Origin: Methanosphaera stadtmanae
GTDB lineage: Archaea; Methanobacteriota; Methanobacteria; Methanobacteriales; Methanobacteriaceae
Reading direction: 5' to 3'
Length of the DNA stretch: 64,000 nucleotides
NCBI GenBank assembly: GCA_015062805.1
Contig: SUTQ01000001.1
Location: 1 to 64,000 of the forward strand
Shown: piece by piece, positions 27,579 to 37,870 of the stretch
Position numbering within the stretch: the stretch's first letter is position 1
How the letters are laid out: each line of letters opens with the position of its first letter
The notes under the pieces: model-generated
Database searches by the model: none
Told to the model about the DNA's origin: nothing
Seen by the model: the letters and a program-made list of their open reading frames with translations, nothing else
Program-made: the position numbers and the translations under genes

Positions 27579-28748
27579 CTAAGAGAAATATTGATCCAAT
27601 GTTGTTTGTCTTTCTTTTAATACTTCGTCTAACAATTGGCTGGCTTTTCTAAAATCGTTCACTGTCAATTTTAATTTTGTTTCAATGTAATCCAATGATT
27701 TTTTCATACTTTCAAATTCTTTAGGTTTTGTTTTCATTGCATGTCTTATGTTTTCCCTTACATTAAACACACCTAATGGAATATAATCTTCATTTGCTTC
27801 TCTGAATACTATGCATCCGGCCTGTAATTTATCTTTTTCTAATTGTTCAAGTATTGCCATTTTTGCAGTGTAATAACATCCACCTACACGTGAATATTCT
27901 TTCTTTCCTTTGTTGTGTTCACAATCAGTGAAAATCATGCTACCTTTTCCTTTAACATCAAGAAATGCTTCCATCCATTCATACTGCCATTGTGTAGGCA
28001 TTTCCAGTATTGCATAATAATTGTTTAGACTTTCAAACTCATATACTCTAAATATGTCTAGGATATCATAGTGTCTCACGTTAGATAATAATCTGTCTGC
28101 AATAGTGCTGTCAACTGCAGTTATTGACCATCGTGTGGGAACCAGTTTCCTGTTCTTTTTTTCACCCATGGTGCCTACAGAAAATGCTTTTTGAATCTGA
28201 GAAAATGGTACATCTTTATTATGCAATATTTCAACGGCATCAGCCGCTTTAAGGTCAGTATCATAAAATGTTTTTTCCAGTTGATGATCCCATTTCACAT
28301 TGTCAATGTCAAACTTTTTGAGTTCTGCACTAGGTCCATGAGGGGCGTTTTCTGCACTGAATGTCATTCCCACAGGCTTTTTATTAAACTCTGCTTCACT
28401 TGCTATGGATTTTGAAGCCATGGAAATTTCCTGTAATTTTTCGATGTAATTGTTTTCCAAATCAGTTATTCCAATCGTCTGTTTTCCCCGTACTAAGTTT
28501 AATCTGTAACCAATTATATCCTGTTGGGAAGCGTTTGTAGCTATCCACTCTTCTGGTTTATCCATTATTGCAGAATCATCAAAACTAGGTGCTAGCAATG
28601 GTCCGGCAAAAACTTTGGGATAATTGTAACTTCCTATAAATACTGAAGGAGGTGTTGTTCCATCAATTTCCTTACCAATGTCTTTTGTTCTCATATTGTA
28701 TAATTGTTTAGTGATTGTTTTCAGGTATTGGTATTTGCTATCTATCAT
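27579..28748 (-). CDS. NreA-type archaeal DNA repair protein
   Basis: A 389-residue protein of the archaeal Nre family (DUF650/DUF651), which contributes to repair of DNA damage together with the sliding clamp. The N-terminal part contains [19 protein letters not shown] (about 33-51), a family hallmark, and the middle contains [19 protein letters not shown]. The C-terminus ends QTTLDQYFS, a PCNA-interacting (PIP) box, which is strong support. Family members often have an N-terminal zinc finger, and this one does not. The start ATG has the near-perfect site AAGGAGGTTGAT. It is divergent from the ProC-like gene. Confidence 0.85.
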   Translation of the reverse strand: MIDSKYQYLKTITKQLYNMRTKDIGKEIDGTTPPSVFIGSYNYPKVFAGPLLAPSFDDSAIMDKPEEWIATNASQQDIIGYRLNLVRGKQTIGITDLENNYIEKLQEISMASKSIASEAEFNKKPVGMTFSAENAPHGPSAELKKFDIDNVKWDHQLEKTFYDTDLKAADAVEILHNKDVPFSQIQKAFSVGTMGEKKNRKLVPTRWSITAVDSTIADRLLSNVRHYDILDIFRVYEFESLNNYYAILEMPTQWQYEWMEAFLDVKGKGSMIFTDCEHNKGKKEYSRVGGCYYTAKMAILEQLEKDKLQAGCIVFREANEDYIPLGVFNVRENIRHAMKTKPKEFESMKKSLDYIETKLKLTVNDFRKASQLLDEVLKERQTTLDQYFS

Positions 28749-28827
28749 AGAAAATCAACCTCCTTATTCAATATTATTTATCTCTTTTTTCTCAATTATT
28801 AATATTTGTAAAAACAAAATACTTATT

Positions 28828-29610
28828 ATGAATAAAGAAAAGTTGTTTGAAAATAAAATCGGTGTTATTGGTGCAGGACATATTGGTCGGGCATTAATAC
28901 TTAAATTACTAGAAAAAGGTTATCCTTATGATAATATTAAATTAACATATAATGGTTCTATTTTTACATTCAGTGATATCTCAGACAATAATTTAATTGA
29001 CATGATTTCATCCAATGCAGAAATTGTTAAGATATCATCAATACTAATTTTATCTGTGCCACCACAATCATTTAAACCAATAGGTGACTTTAACTTAACA
29101 AATAATACACTTATAATCTCATTTATGGCTGGAATTACAACAGATGCAATTAAAAAACAGACTGGTTCAAACAATGTTGTACGCATAATACCAACGGGAC
29201 CTGATACGATAACCAACTCAGAAGCTATTGCCGGAGTTTATGGTGATAATGAAGTAGCTGAAGAATTATTTGGATTATTGGATATTGACTATGTGGTTGT
29301 GGATGAAGAAGAAAAAATGGATTATATTGCTATAGCAGGATGTTTGCCTGCAATATACTGTAGGGTAGATCCAATGTCTGAGGACAATATTAAAGCAATA
29401 GATAAAATTTCAAAAGATTTTCCAGAATTCAGGGATATTGCTAAAAAATGTGAAAAATTGGTGCCTGAAGAAAACAAGGAAGAATTCATTTCTAGATTCG
29501 CAACACCGGGTGGCATAACTCAAGCAATACTTAATGGATTGAATAGTGGAAAATCATTGTATGATTCATTAATGATGGGGATTGAAAGAAACAAAGAATT
29601 AAGTGGATGA
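28828..29610 (+). CDS. Pyrroline-5-carboxylate reductase-like protein
   Basis: A 260-residue NADPH-dependent reductase of the ProC family, which reduces pyrroline-5-carboxylate to proline. The Rossmann motif IGVIGAGHIGRAL is at residues 10-22, the middle contains SFMAGITTDAIKK and RIIPTGPDTI, and the C-terminal domain has the conserved ATPGGITQAILNGL near 225. The ATG at 28828 begins the conserved part; the open frame extends 50 codons upstream but that segment overlaps nreA and is not protein-like. No ribosome-binding site is visible, so a leaderless transcript is possible. Whether it serves proline synthesis here is not shown by context. Confidence 0.75.
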   Translation: MNKEKLFENKIGVIGAGHIGRALILKLLEKGYPYDNIKLTYNGSIFTFSDISDNNLIDMISSNAEIVKISSILILSVPPQSFKPIGDFNLTNNTLIISFMAGITTDAIKKQTGSNNVVRIIPTGPDTITNSEAIAGVYGDNEVAEELFGLLDIDYVVVDEEEKMDYIAIAGCLPAIYCRVDPMSEDNIKAIDKISKDFPEFRDIAKKCEKLVPEENKEEFISRFATPGGITQAILNGLNSGKSLYDSLMMGIERNKELSG

Positions 29611-29631
29611 TTTATTAAATCATTTCAAATC

Positions 29632-29641
29632 TTTTTTTTTT
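29632..29641 (+). terminator. T-tract terminator after the ProC-like gene
   Basis: A run of ten T about 20 bases after the stop codon, followed by more T-rich DNA. It is consistent with archaeal factor-independent termination. Confidence 0.45.
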
Positions 29642-29832
29642 ATTAATAATTTTGTGATATTTTTTCTATTTTTAAATTTTTTAGAATGTAATTTCTTATT
29701 AAAGTGTTGTATTAAATTGAATATATATATATAAAAATAGTTTAAAGAGTAAAACTCTAAAATAAAAAATTGGATAAGTATTGGTATTTGGTGCTAATTT
29801 TGTTATTTCTATTCAGTATTATGAAGTAGTAT

Positions 29833-30792
29833 TTAAATTACTTCGAAACCAACAAGTTTTATTTTATTGGAAATCAATTCTGGGTTTTCATCAATTTCTT
29901 CAGATAGTTTTGTTGTTATGTATTTTTTATTATCGTCTGGGAAAACAGTAGCTATCTTTAAATTTGAATTGTCCATTATAACACTAGCTAAAAAATTGGC
30001 TCCACCAGAAATGCCGATACCCAAACCAAATTCTTTAGCTATTTTTTTTGCCATGTTGATAGCATCTAAATCTTCAATTAAAATGATATCATCGATTATG
30101 TCTTGTTCAACGATTCCTGGAATGAAATCATCTCCAATTCCTTCAATCATGTGGCTTCCTTCCACCATACCCATTTTAAGTATTGATAATGTGGATGGTT
30201 CTAATGCAAATATTTTTGAATTAGGATTGTTTTCTTTTATTTTTTTTCCAATTCCCATTAAAGTTCCACCAGTTCCAATTCCTGAAACAAAAGCATTTAC
30301 ATCGGGAAGGGCATCAATGATTTCTTGACCTGTTGTTTTATATTGGGCTTCTACATTCAATTCATTATCAAACTGAAGCGGTCTGTATGCATTATTTTCT
30401 ATTGCAAAATCTTCTGCCAATTCTAATGCTTTTTTAAATCCCCCTTCTTTTTTGGATACTAAGTGGACATGAGCACCATACATTTCAATGAGTTTTCTTC
30501 TTTCTAAACTCACCCAATCCGGCATAAATATATGAACATCATGACCAAAAAGTGCTCCAATAGCACTAAAAGCAATACCTGTATTTCCACTTGTTACTTC
30601 AACAATGCTTTGATCTTCATGTAAATTGCCATTTTCTCGTTCTTTTTGGATAATATATAATGCAATTCTGTCTTTTATACTTCCAGAATAATTGTAATAT
30701 TCAAGTTTTGTGTATATGCTTCCTTGTTTTCCTTCATAATCATAATTGATTTTTATCATTGGTGTATTACCAACTAACTTTTCAATATTCAT
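29833..30792 (-). CDS. cysK: Cysteine synthase family protein
   Basis: A PLP enzyme of the O-acetylserine sulfhydrylase/cystathionine beta-synthase family, which makes cysteine from an activated serine and sulfide. The PLP lysine is in YNYSGSIKDRIAL (about 34-46), followed by the phosphate/substrate loop TSGNTG near 67 and the GIGTGGTLMGIG glycine loop near 173. The length of 319 residues is normal and there is no regulatory CBS domain. The ATG at 30792 (fourth codon of the longest frame, which begins with TTG) is preferred, with GGAT just upstream. Upstream lies a 770-base non-coding region with operator-like palindromes; they are about 600 bases away and probably not its promoter. Confidence 0.85.
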   Translation of the reverse strand: MNIEKLVGNTPMIKINYDYEGKQGSIYTKLEYYNYSGSIKDRIALYIIQKERENGNLHEDQSIVEVTSGNTGIAFSAIGALFGHDVHIFMPDWVSLERRKLIEMYGAHVHLVSKKEGGFKKALELAEDFAIENNAYRPLQFDNELNVEAQYKTTGQEIIDALPDVNAFVSGIGTGGTLMGIGKKIKENNPNSKIFALEPSTLSILKMGMVEGSHMIEGIGDDFIPGIVEQDIIDDIILIEDLDAINMAKKIAKEFGLGIGISGGANFLASVIMDNSNLKIATVFPDDNKKYITTKLSEEIDENPELISNKIKLVGFEVI

Positions 30793-31564
30793 AGTATCCA
30801 ATCCAATATAATAAAAAAAATATAACTCTGTCCTTATTTTACATATAAAAATAGTGGAATTTCATTGTAAAATTTTTTAGGTTTTTAGATAATGATAAAG
30901 ATTTAATCTAAAAACAAACTTTTTCTAATGATATTATGTATTACATTTAACTTTAATTTTTCTATGGAATAATCTGTAAAATTAATTTTAGTTAAGTTAC
31001 GATAAAAAGTGCATTAAAAATATCTGATTTTCAATGTTGGTTGAATATGATAAGCTTTTAAATTTGATTATTATAAAATGAGTAACATGCTTAAAAATAA
31101 ATACTGGTTTAAAAAGATATTAAAAAAAATTTAATTTACAAAAAAGAAAATAATTTCTAGTTTTTAGGATATGGTTAGTTTTATTTTCTTTTTGTTTTTC
31201 TATTATGTCAATAAGGAGTGGTTGAGTTAATTGACTATATCAGAATCTTTTTTTATAATAGGCGATTTAATTATTACTATTTTTATTCATAAAATAATGT
31301 TATATATTTTTTTTGAGTGGTCTGTTTTTATGTCAATTTTTAACTCGGCTATCTGACTAAGAGTTAGGTTTCTATAGGATATAATTAATTTTTAGGAAAA
31401 CCTAAATTCTTAGTCAATTAAATGTTGTACTCTAAACTATATAAAGGTTTGGGTATACCTAAAAATTTTTCTAAAAGGAAACTTAATAAATTTGAAATAA
31501 CAATAAAATACATGGGAAAAAATAAAATAAAAAATTAAAATTCATTTTTAGTTAAATAGGAGAG
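30793..31564. other. Intergenic region containing one copy of a dispersed repeat
   Basis: About 770 bases upstream of cysK and downstream of the DUF815 gene. From roughly 31190 to 31465 it resembles the region at 42640-42897, with the strongest identity at 31389-31432. The repeat ends in a TATA box framed by two palindromes, listed separately. Downstream of that promoter, up to 31564, only a nine-codon frame (31512-31538) is found. No RNA family was recognised. Confidence 0.5.
31391..31463 (+). promoter_or_regulatory. TATA box framed by two DtxR-like operators (copy 1)
   Basis: Operator 1 at 31391-31406 is TTTAGG-AAAA-CCTAAA, a perfect inverted repeat. TATATAAA at 31438-31445 is a good archaeal TATA box. 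Operator 2 at 31448-31463 is TTTGGG-TATA-CCTAAA. The centres of the two operators are 57 bases apart. Transcription would run to the right, but no gene lies there before the 3' end of the opposing DUF815 gene. An untranslated RNA is possible. Confidence 0.5.
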
Positions 31565-32866
31565 TTAATACTTTCCCAATAAATAATAAATAAATTGCTC
31601 TGCTGTACGACCAGATTGAGCTCCATGGGTTCTTAACCAAATATTGGCTTCATGTTCTAATTCTTCATCACTTAATTCGATTTCAGGATACTTTTTAGCC
31701 AATGTTTTCACAATTTCAAAGTACTCTTTCACACTAGGTTTATAGTATCCAATTGTAATACCGAACCTATCTGCAAGAGATAGTTTTTCACGTATAGTAT
31801 CTGAGTGATACATTTCCTGAATGGAGGAAGTGTTGACCCTTTCATTCCAGGTTTCTTTAATGAGATGTCTTCTGTTTGATGTAGCATAAATCAGTACGTT
31901 ATCTGGTTTTGTTTCCAAGCCTCCTTCAATCAGTGCCTTAAGGTATTTATATTCGCTTTCAGATTCTTCAAATGAAAGGTCATCCATATATAAAATGAAT
32001 TTATAGTTACGATTTTTTATCTCTGATATTATTTTAGATAGGTACTTGGTCTCATGTTTATATACTTCTATCATTCTAAGTCCCTTTGAGTAGTACTGAT
32101 TTAATATTGCTTTGATGCTTGTACTTTTACCTGTACCTGCATCACCGTATAACAGCACATTGTTTGCTTTTTTACCATTTACAAATGATTCTGTGTTGTG
32201 AATCAACTTTTTTTTCTGAAGTTCATATCCTACAAGATCATCTAAAACAACATCATCAAGGGAAGTAATTGGTATTATAAACTCTTTATTTTTATCGTGT
32301 GATAATTGGAATGCTCTATTTAATCCATACTTTCCAACACCGTACTTCTTATAGAAATCTGTTACGATGTCGAACATTTCATCTTCGTTTCTTGCTTTTT
32401 CGATGTTTGAACTTAATTCCTGTACTTTTAGACTAACGTCCTTATTGAACAACTGTTCCTTTTTAATTATTGCATCATAATTGGATATAATGCTAAAACA
32501 GTCAATGTTTAATTCTTTTTCAATATTGGTAAAATCATAGTTAAATAGTTCGAGGAATATTTTAAAGTCATGTTTAACAAATTCGTTTACGCTTCCATCT
32601 GTTTTACCCACTTTCTCGGATACTAAAGTGAATGGAGTTTCAGTAGTTGCTAAAATATATGCTAAATAGTTATGCCATAAGTTTTTATTGAAGCCATATG
32701 TGGTTGCAAGGGTAAGTAAACTGTTTATTTGGGTGTAAATATCATTAATTAATTCGTTTTTATCATAGTTTCCATTTTCAAAGGCCCCAAATATTGTGGA
32801 TAAATTAGTTAATATAGGTTCATCTATATTTTTATAAGTTATTAGTTTTGAAATTAGATTTCTCAT
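31565..32866 (-). CDS. DUF815 AAA ATPase
   Basis: A 433-residue protein whose C-terminal half matches the DUF815 AAA+ ATPase family. Walker A is [14 protein letters not shown] (around residue 237), Walker B is [12 protein letters not shown] (around 285), followed by a YATSNRRHL sensor-1 strand and the family's terminal [13 protein letters not shown]. The N-terminal 190 residues are helical and unrecognised. The family is common in Firmicutes and rare in archaea as far as I know, so acquisition from gut bacteria is plausible but is inference. It is a single gene with its start ATG at 32866. The cellular role is unknown. Confidence 0.8.
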   Translation of the reverse strand: MRNLISKLITYKNIDEPILTNLSTIFGAFENGNYDKNELINDIYTQINSLLTLATTYGFNKNLWHNYLAYILATTETPFTLVSEKVGKTDGSVNEFVKHDFKIFLELFNYDFTNIEKELNIDCFSIISNYDAIIKKEQLFNKDVSLKVQELSSNIEKARNEDEMFDIVTDFYKKYGVGKYGLNRAFQLSHDKNKEFIIPITSLDDVVLDDLVGYELQKKKLIHNTESFVNGKKANNVLLYGDAGTGKSTSIKAILNQYYSKGLRMIEVYKHETKYLSKIISEIKNRNYKFILYMDDLSFEESESEYKYLKALIEGGLETKPDNVLIYATSNRRHLIKETWNERVNTSSIQEMYHSDTIREKLSLADRFGITIGYYKPSVKEYFEIVKTLAKKYPEIELSDEELEHEANIWLRTHGAQSGRTAEQFIYYLLGKY

Positions 32867-32925
32867 TTAAATCACTTTTTATGAATTATAATAGAAATAG
32901 TTAAAAAAAGTAGGTGGGTATGAAT

Positions 32926-33864
32926 TTATTCAAATTCAATGGTACTAGGTGGTTTATTACTTAAAGACAAGGATACATGTGTTATTTCAGGAACGTTTGC
33001 CGTGATTTCTTGTGAAACTTTGTGTAGGAATGGCCATGGAATGTCAGGTACATTTGCTGTCATAGCATCAAATGATTGTACCATCCTTATAACAACTAAG
33101 TATCCAAAGTCTCTTTGATCCCCTTTTACTCCAGTTACTTTGCTGTCTGTTAATACTACAAAGTACTGCCATAGGTCTTTATGTAATCCTTCTGCTTCTA
33201 CATGTTTGTTAAGAATTGCATTTGCCTCTCTACAGATTTCTAGTTTTTCTTTAGTAATGTCTCCAAGTACTCTTACAGCTAAACCAGGTCCTGGGAATGG
33301 TTGTCTGTGAACAATTGCATCAGGAAGTCCAAGTTCTTTACCAACTTCTCTTACTTCATCTTTGTATAATTCACGTAAAGGTTCAATTATTTCAAGGACT
33401 AATCCATCGGGAAGGGTTACATTGTGGTGAGATTTAATTTTTCCTTCACTTTCAATCCAATCTGGTGCAATGGTTCCTTGTAATAAGAATTTTGCCCCTG
33501 ATTTTTTAGCTTCTCTTTCAAAGACTTCTATGAATTTATGGCCAATAATTTCACGTTTTTTCTCAGGATCTCTTACACCCGCAAGTGCTGCTATAAATTC
33601 ATCTTCAGCATTAATTAATTTGAAGTTAAGTCTGTCTTTGAATGTTTCTTCAACCTGTTCTGCTTCTCCTTTTCTTAATAAACCATGATCTACGAATATT
33701 GCTTCAAGTTGATCCCCAATTGCTTCGGATGCAAGTACACTAGCTACACTACTGTCTACTCCACCAGACAATGCAATTATAACTTTTTCATCTTTAACTT
33801 CTTCTTTGATGTTTTTTATTGATTCTTCTATAAACTCTTTAGTATCCATCATCATTTTATTCAC
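32926..33864 (-). CDS. guaAb: GMP synthase subunit B (ATP pyrophosphatase)
   Basis: Adenylates XMP and, with ammonia from the glutaminase subunit, forms GMP. The PP-loop [12 protein letters not shown] lies near residue 31, and the C-terminal dimerisation domain carries [16 protein letters not shown] near 180 and ends [11 protein letters not shown], all characteristic. Archaea encode the two GMP synthase activities as separate proteins, and the glutaminase gene lies just upstream with six bases between them. The frame begins at a GTG (33864) with AAGG four bases upstream; three in-frame ATGs at 33855, 33852 and 33849 are alternatives, so the exact start is unsure by up to five residues. Confidence 0.9.
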   Translation of the reverse strand: MNKMMMDTKEFIEESIKNIKEEVKDEKVIIALSGGVDSSVASVLASEAIGDQLEAIFVDHGLLRKGEAEQVEETFKDRLNFKLINAEDEFIAALAGVRDPEKKREIIGHKFIEVFEREAKKSGAKFLLQGTIAPDWIESEGKIKSHHNVTLPDGLVLEIIEPLRELYKDEVREVGKELGLPDAIVHRQPFPGPGLAVRVLGDITKEKLEICREANAILNKHVEAEGLHKDLWQYFVVLTDSKVTGVKGDQRDFGYLVVIRMVQSFDAMTANVPDIPWPFLHKVSQEITANVPEITHVSLSLSNKPPSTIEFE

Positions 33865-33870
33865 ACAACC

Positions 33871-34428
33871 TTATTCTTTACATAATTTGTAGAAGTTTTC
33901 AAATATTTCTCCACCTCTAGGGGTATGTTGAACTTCTGGATGGAATTGAATTCCATAAATGTCTTTATCTTTATGTTTCATAGATTCAATAGCACATTTG
34001 GATGAACTTGCTAATATTTCAAAGTCATCTGGTAATGTTATGACTTCATCTTTATGTGAAGCCCATACTTTTAATGAATCACCGATGCCTTCGAATATAC
34101 CAACCTGTTTTTCTATGTTTAAATCTATTTGTGCATAACTTTCTATTTCTGCTGAGGTAGTTTCACCACCAAAGACATTTGCAATAATTTGATGTCCTAA
34201 ACATATGCCCAATATTGGTACATCTATATTTTTAATAATATCTTCACAGTTACCTATTCTTTCAATTGAAGGTCCACCACCTAAAATGATACCTTCAGGA
34301 TTCATAGCTTCAATATCTTCTAAACTTGTTTCATTGGAAACTAATCTATTTTCTATTCCCAAATAGGTTAAAGTTCTGGATATTCTATGATTGTATTGTC
34401 CAAAATTATTAATAATAACAATGCTCAT
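33871..34428 (-). CDS. guaAa: GMP synthase subunit A (glutamine amidotransferase)
   Basis: Class I glutaminase that supplies ammonia for XMP amination. The nucleophile cysteine is in [10 protein letters not shown] (about residue 76), and the His/Glu pair of the triad is in GIQFHPEV (near 164). The length of 185 residues is typical for the separate archaeal subunit. The ATG at 34428 has GGGA seven bases upstream; the longer frame from 34446 adds six unconserved residues. It is the first gene of the guaAa-guaAb pair. A TATA-like box (ATTTATAAATTA) lies about 60 bases upstream. Confidence 0.9.
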   Translation of the reverse strand: MSIVIINNFGQYNHRISRTLTYLGIENRLVSNETSLEDIEAMNPEGIILGGGPSIERIGNCEDIIKNIDVPILGICLGHQIIANVFGGETTSAEIESYAQIDLNIEKQVGIFEGIGDSLKVWASHKDEVITLPDDFEILASSSKCAIESMKHKDKDIYGIQFHPEVQHTPRGGEIFENFYKLCKE

Positions 34429-34699
34429 ATTAAATTCCCGTTTCAATTATAAAATCAGTTAAATAACAAACATGATTGATAATTTATAAATCTGTTATAT
34501 ATTACTTCTGTTTATATATAATATTATAGAATTAGATAATATTATAATTTGTTATTAGTTGTATTGTGCAGCTATTTTAACATCAATATTTTTCAAAATA
34601 TTGCTAAAACTAATCATTTTATTGATTATCATCTGTTTGTATATTAAGTAATCAACAGATTAAATAACATTAATAAATATCATCAATAAGGTAGAATTT

Positions 34700-35278
34700 A
34701 TGACTATTTTGGATAATTTTGAAGAGGATATGGTATATGAAGTATTAATATCCACTAAAAATGAAGATGGATCTTTAAATGTTAAACCTTTCGGTTTAAA
34801 AATTAAAAATAATTCGTTTGTTTTAAAATTGTTTCCTAACAAAACCTTTTTAAATATTAAAAATAATCTTGTATTCACGGTATATTTTTTACAAGATGTT
34901 CTTATGTTCACTAAAGCATTAACATCTAATTTGGATTATGAAGAATTTTTAAACGAAATTAATTATGAAATTCCATGTAAAATTTCAAATTCTAGTGTAA
35001 GTGTAATTGAGGACAATTATGGGAAAAATATAACAACAACAATAATTGCAGAACCGATAAAAATAATTGAACATAAGGAAACGTTACCTATAATAAATAG
35101 AGCATCTAATAAAATTATGGAACTACTTATTGATTTTTCAAGATATGATCTTATGGATGTAGATGCGAAAAGTAATTTTATTGAAAAAATAAATTCTTCC
35201 GAAAGGATAATAAGAAAAACAGGTAATGGGAAACATTTAGATTCTTTAAATCTATTAAAAAAAGAATTAAAAGAATAA
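34700..35278 (+). CDS. DUF447 family protein (flavin-reductase-like split barrel)
   Basis: A 192-residue protein matching the archaeal DUF447 family, which has an FMN-binding split-barrel-like fold. The opening MVYEVLISTKNEDGSLNVKPFGLKI pattern (YE-h-ST---DG--N--P-G) is diagnostic, followed by a LFPNKTFLNIKNN strand corresponding to the family's cofactor loop. No membrane segment is present. Structural relatives bind FMN, but its reaction is unknown. It is divergent from guaAa and convergent with adenine deaminase, the stops being two bases apart. Confidence 0.7.
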   Translation: MTILDNFEEDMVYEVLISTKNEDGSLNVKPFGLKIKNNSFVLKLFPNKTFLNIKNNLVFTVYFLQDVLMFTKALTSNLDYEEFLNEINYEIPCKISNSSVSVIEDNYGKNITTTIIAEPIKIIEHKETLPIINRASNKIMELLIDFSRYDLMDVDAKSNFIEKINSSERIIRKTGNGKHLDSLNLLKKELKE

Positions 35279-35280
35279 AT

Positions 35281-36909
35281 TTATTCTTCGTGTGTTATTA
35301 AATCTATAAATTTATTTTCATTAACATCAAATAATCCTTTATCTGTAATCTTAAGTTCTGGAACAACGGGTAAAGCCATGAATGATAATGTTGAGAAAGG
35401 ACTTTCTAAAGGACAACCCATCCTCTCAACTATTTCATTTAATTGAGTTGATGTTTTAGCAACTTCATTTACTGGTTTATCACTCATAAGTCCAGCAATT
35501 GGTAATGCTAATTCGAGTTCTTCCTTATTACTTATAGCAACAAGTCCACCTTTATTTTTAATTATCTTATTTGTAGCTTCAGCCATATATTCACTATTTG
35601 TACCGACAACAATAATATTGTGTGAATCATGAGTTACACTTGAAGCTATAGCCCCATTTTTAATACCAAAACCACTAATAAAAGCATTTGAAATAGTATT
35701 TCCACCATAACGTTCAATAACACTAATTTTAAGCACATCTTCAAATACTGATGGGATAATTGTGCCTTTATCTACTGTTAATTTGGCATTACCTTTTTTA
35801 GTGATTATAGTGTTTGGTACAACATTTATGACGTTAACGACAGCACTCTTATGGTTTGGGTTTTGGGCTTTAACATCAAAGTCTTCTGTTTTTTTGAAAT
35901 CTACGTGAAGAGTAGTTTCTAAAGGTAATGGATTTGCTCTGTATAATATTTTCTGTTTTTTAAAGATTGTATTACCATTAACAATAACTCGATTAACTTT
36001 AAAATCATCTAAATTGTCAATAAAAACCAAATCTGCACTTTTTCCTGGTGAAATACTACCACAATTTAGATTATAATGTTCTGCAGGATTGATTGTAACC
36101 ATTTTGATAGCATCAAAAGGATCCATACCTAAATCAACAGCTTTTCTTAAACGTATATTCAGATGTCCTTGTATTAAATCATCAGATTTTAAATCATCCG
36201 TTACTATAAAATCAGAAGGTGTGTTAATCATTTCTTCGAGCATGTGGGATTCAGACCCTTCTCGAATCATAATTTTCATACCTAAACGTTTCTTTTCAAG
36301 AGCTTCAGCTTTACTGGAACATTCATGCTCTGTTGAAATACCATGCATGACATATTTTTGTAATTCTTCGCCAGTAAGTAATGGTGCATGACCATCAATA
36401 GGTTTGTTATATTTCTTGGCAACATCAATTTTTTTGATTAATTCTTCATCATCATTAATAACTCCGATATAATCCATTACTTCGCTTAAAGCAACAAAAT
36501 CATCCCTTTTGAGTAGGGATTCCACATCAAAACTATCTAGTGAAGCACCATTTGTTTCAAATTGGGTAGCAGGTACACAAGAAGGTGCAGTGAAGAAAAA
36601 TTTTAATGGTGCGTATTTAGCATCATTAATCATATACTCAACACCTTCCATTCCAAGAACATTTGCTATTTCGTGAGGATCACAAACAACTCCTGTTGTC
36701 CCATGTTTTAATGCTATTTCCGCATATCTTGAAGGAGTTAACATAGAACTTTCAATATGTGCATGAGCATCAATAAAACCGGGAACTATTATGTCTGTGA
36801 AGTATTGATCCACTTCTTTTATTGATTGAATTATTCCTTGTTCGATTTTAATTTCTCCAGGATATATTTCATCAGTAAATACATTTAAAATATTTCCTCT
36901 AATAATCAT
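35281..36909 (-). CDS. ade: Adenine deaminase
   Basis: Hydrolyses adenine to hypoxanthine and ammonia for purine salvage. It is an amidohydrolase-superfamily metalloenzyme: the metal-binding HAHIESSM follows PGFIDA near residue 49, GTTGVVCDPHEIANVLG follows, DGHAPLL and HGISTEHE lie near 170-195, and VTDDL is in the later barrel. The C-terminal domain contains GFGIKNGAIASSVTHDSHN, typical of bacterial and archaeal adenine deaminases. The length of 542 residues is normal. GGAGAC lies seven bases upstream of the ATG. It is preceded by about 520 bases of non-coding DNA. Confidence 0.9.
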   Translation of the reverse strand: MIIRGNILNVFTDEIYPGEIKIEQGIIQSIKEVDQYFTDIIVPGFIDAHAHIESSMLTPSRYAEIALKHGTTGVVCDPHEIANVLGMEGVEYMINDAKYAPLKFFFTAPSCVPATQFETNGASLDSFDVESLLKRDDFVALSEVMDYIGVINDDEELIKKIDVAKKYNKPIDGHAPLLTGEELQKYVMHGISTEHECSSKAEALEKKRLGMKIMIREGSESHMLEEMINTPSDFIVTDDLKSDDLIQGHLNIRLRKAVDLGMDPFDAIKMVTINPAEHYNLNCGSISPGKSADLVFIDNLDDFKVNRVIVNGNTIFKKQKILYRANPLPLETTLHVDFKKTEDFDVKAQNPNHKSAVVNVINVVPNTIITKKGNAKLTVDKGTIIPSVFEDVLKISVIERYGGNTISNAFISGFGIKNGAIASSVTHDSHNIIVVGTNSEYMAEATNKIIKNKGGLVAISNKEELELALPIAGLMSDKPVNEVAKTSTQLNEIVERMGCPLESPFSTLSFMALPVVPELKITDKGLFDVNENKFIDLITHEE

Positions 36910-37435
36910 CTCATATGTCTCCGATTAATAATTCTCAGATTAAGAATTTAATTTAGAAGTCTACTTGATGCACATTTTTTAACAAAACAAATAAAAAAAT
37001 AAAATTGTATGCCCTTAAGTATTTAATTGCATCTGTCATCGCATTCTTAACCTAATACAAGCTATTTTTTGGATATAAATGTCAAGTCTGTTATCCCCAT
37101 AAAACAACATTTATATTTAACAAGCTATGTAAATACTATGTTTTGTATTCTATAAATATTTAAATATTACTTTAATTTAAAATTTGAAAAGCTTTTAATT
37201 ATTCTTCAATTATTATTTTAATGATATAAAAGAGCTTTTTATAATCATTATAAAAATTATGTTATGTTATCGGACTTTAAAAAAGAATAATCATATCCTG
37301 TTTTAACATTTTTTTTTTTCATTAAATATTATATTATTTAACAGATTAAGTATAATATTATAGTAAGTGTTAATGAAATATTGAAATGTTATAAAATTTT
37401 ATTAAACTTTTAAAAAACTTATTGGTGGGATGAAT
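36910..37435. other. A+T-rich intergenic region between divergent genes
   Basis: About 525 bases between adenine deaminase and the small anchored-protein gene. It has no convincing open frame. TATA-like DNA is present on both sides, and a TTATTTAAC-type motif near 37333 resembles others at 34.4-34.7 and 37.9 kb. No RNA gene or repeat was recognised. Confidence 0.4.
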
Positions 37436-37870
37436 GTGGATAAAAAACAAATGATAGTACTAGTTATTGCAATGCTCATGCTATTTTATATAGGTTCAAC
37501 AATGTTTTATAATACTGGTTTGGGGATAACTGATTTAAATGTTGAAGAAACAGATGCTAATGGTACACAATACGATTTATTCTTCATGTTACGTTCAGTA
37601 CGAAATTTTGAATTTTTAGATCTTGAGTACACTCTATTTTCTGAAGATAATGAGGTAATAGCTACAGGGTCTACAATAATGACTAATATAACTGATGGGA
37701 CTTTTAACATCAACGAAACACTTAATAGAACAAATGATGATTCTTCAAAAGTTCCTAAGGAAGTAGAAATAAAAATATATGAAGAAAAATTTAATCCAGA
37801 ACAAAAAAATGCTGATGGAAGTTATTCACAGAAAGTATTTTTTGAACAAAGAGTGCCAATAAATAATTAA
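37436..37870 (+). CDS. Small membrane-anchored extracellular protein (paralogue of 25.3 kb gene)
   Basis: An N-terminal membrane anchor (about residues 6-24) precedes a polar domain of about 115 residues. Length, layout and several motifs match the protein encoded at 25.3 kb (anchor, then G-(L/M)-x-(I/V)-TD, Y-DL-F-MLR--RNF, a two-strand region with DNEVI-TGS, and an acidic end). The GTG at 37436 is chosen because GGTGGG ends six bases upstream and because this aligns best with the paralogue; an ATG at 37430 abuts the ribosome-binding site. The fold is not recognised. It is probably surface-exposed. Confidence 0.6.
   Translation: MDKKQMIVLVIAMLMLFYIGSTMFYNTGLGITDLNVEETDANGTQYDLFFMLRSVRNFEFLDLEYTLFSEDNEVIATGSTIMTNITDGTFNINETLNRTNDDSSKVPKEVEIKIYEEKFNPEQKNADGSYSQKVFFEQRVPINN

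Noticed and set aside
30793-31390. Search for tRNA or rRNA genes in the long non-coding stretches
   Set aside because: No cloverleaf-like T-arm (GGTTC-A-ATCC) or G+C-rich RNA-like segment was found here or in the other gaps of the window.
31516-31542. Tiny open frame (MGKNKIKN) downstream of the first orphan promoter
   Set aside because: Too short, no ribosome-binding site and not present downstream of the second copy.
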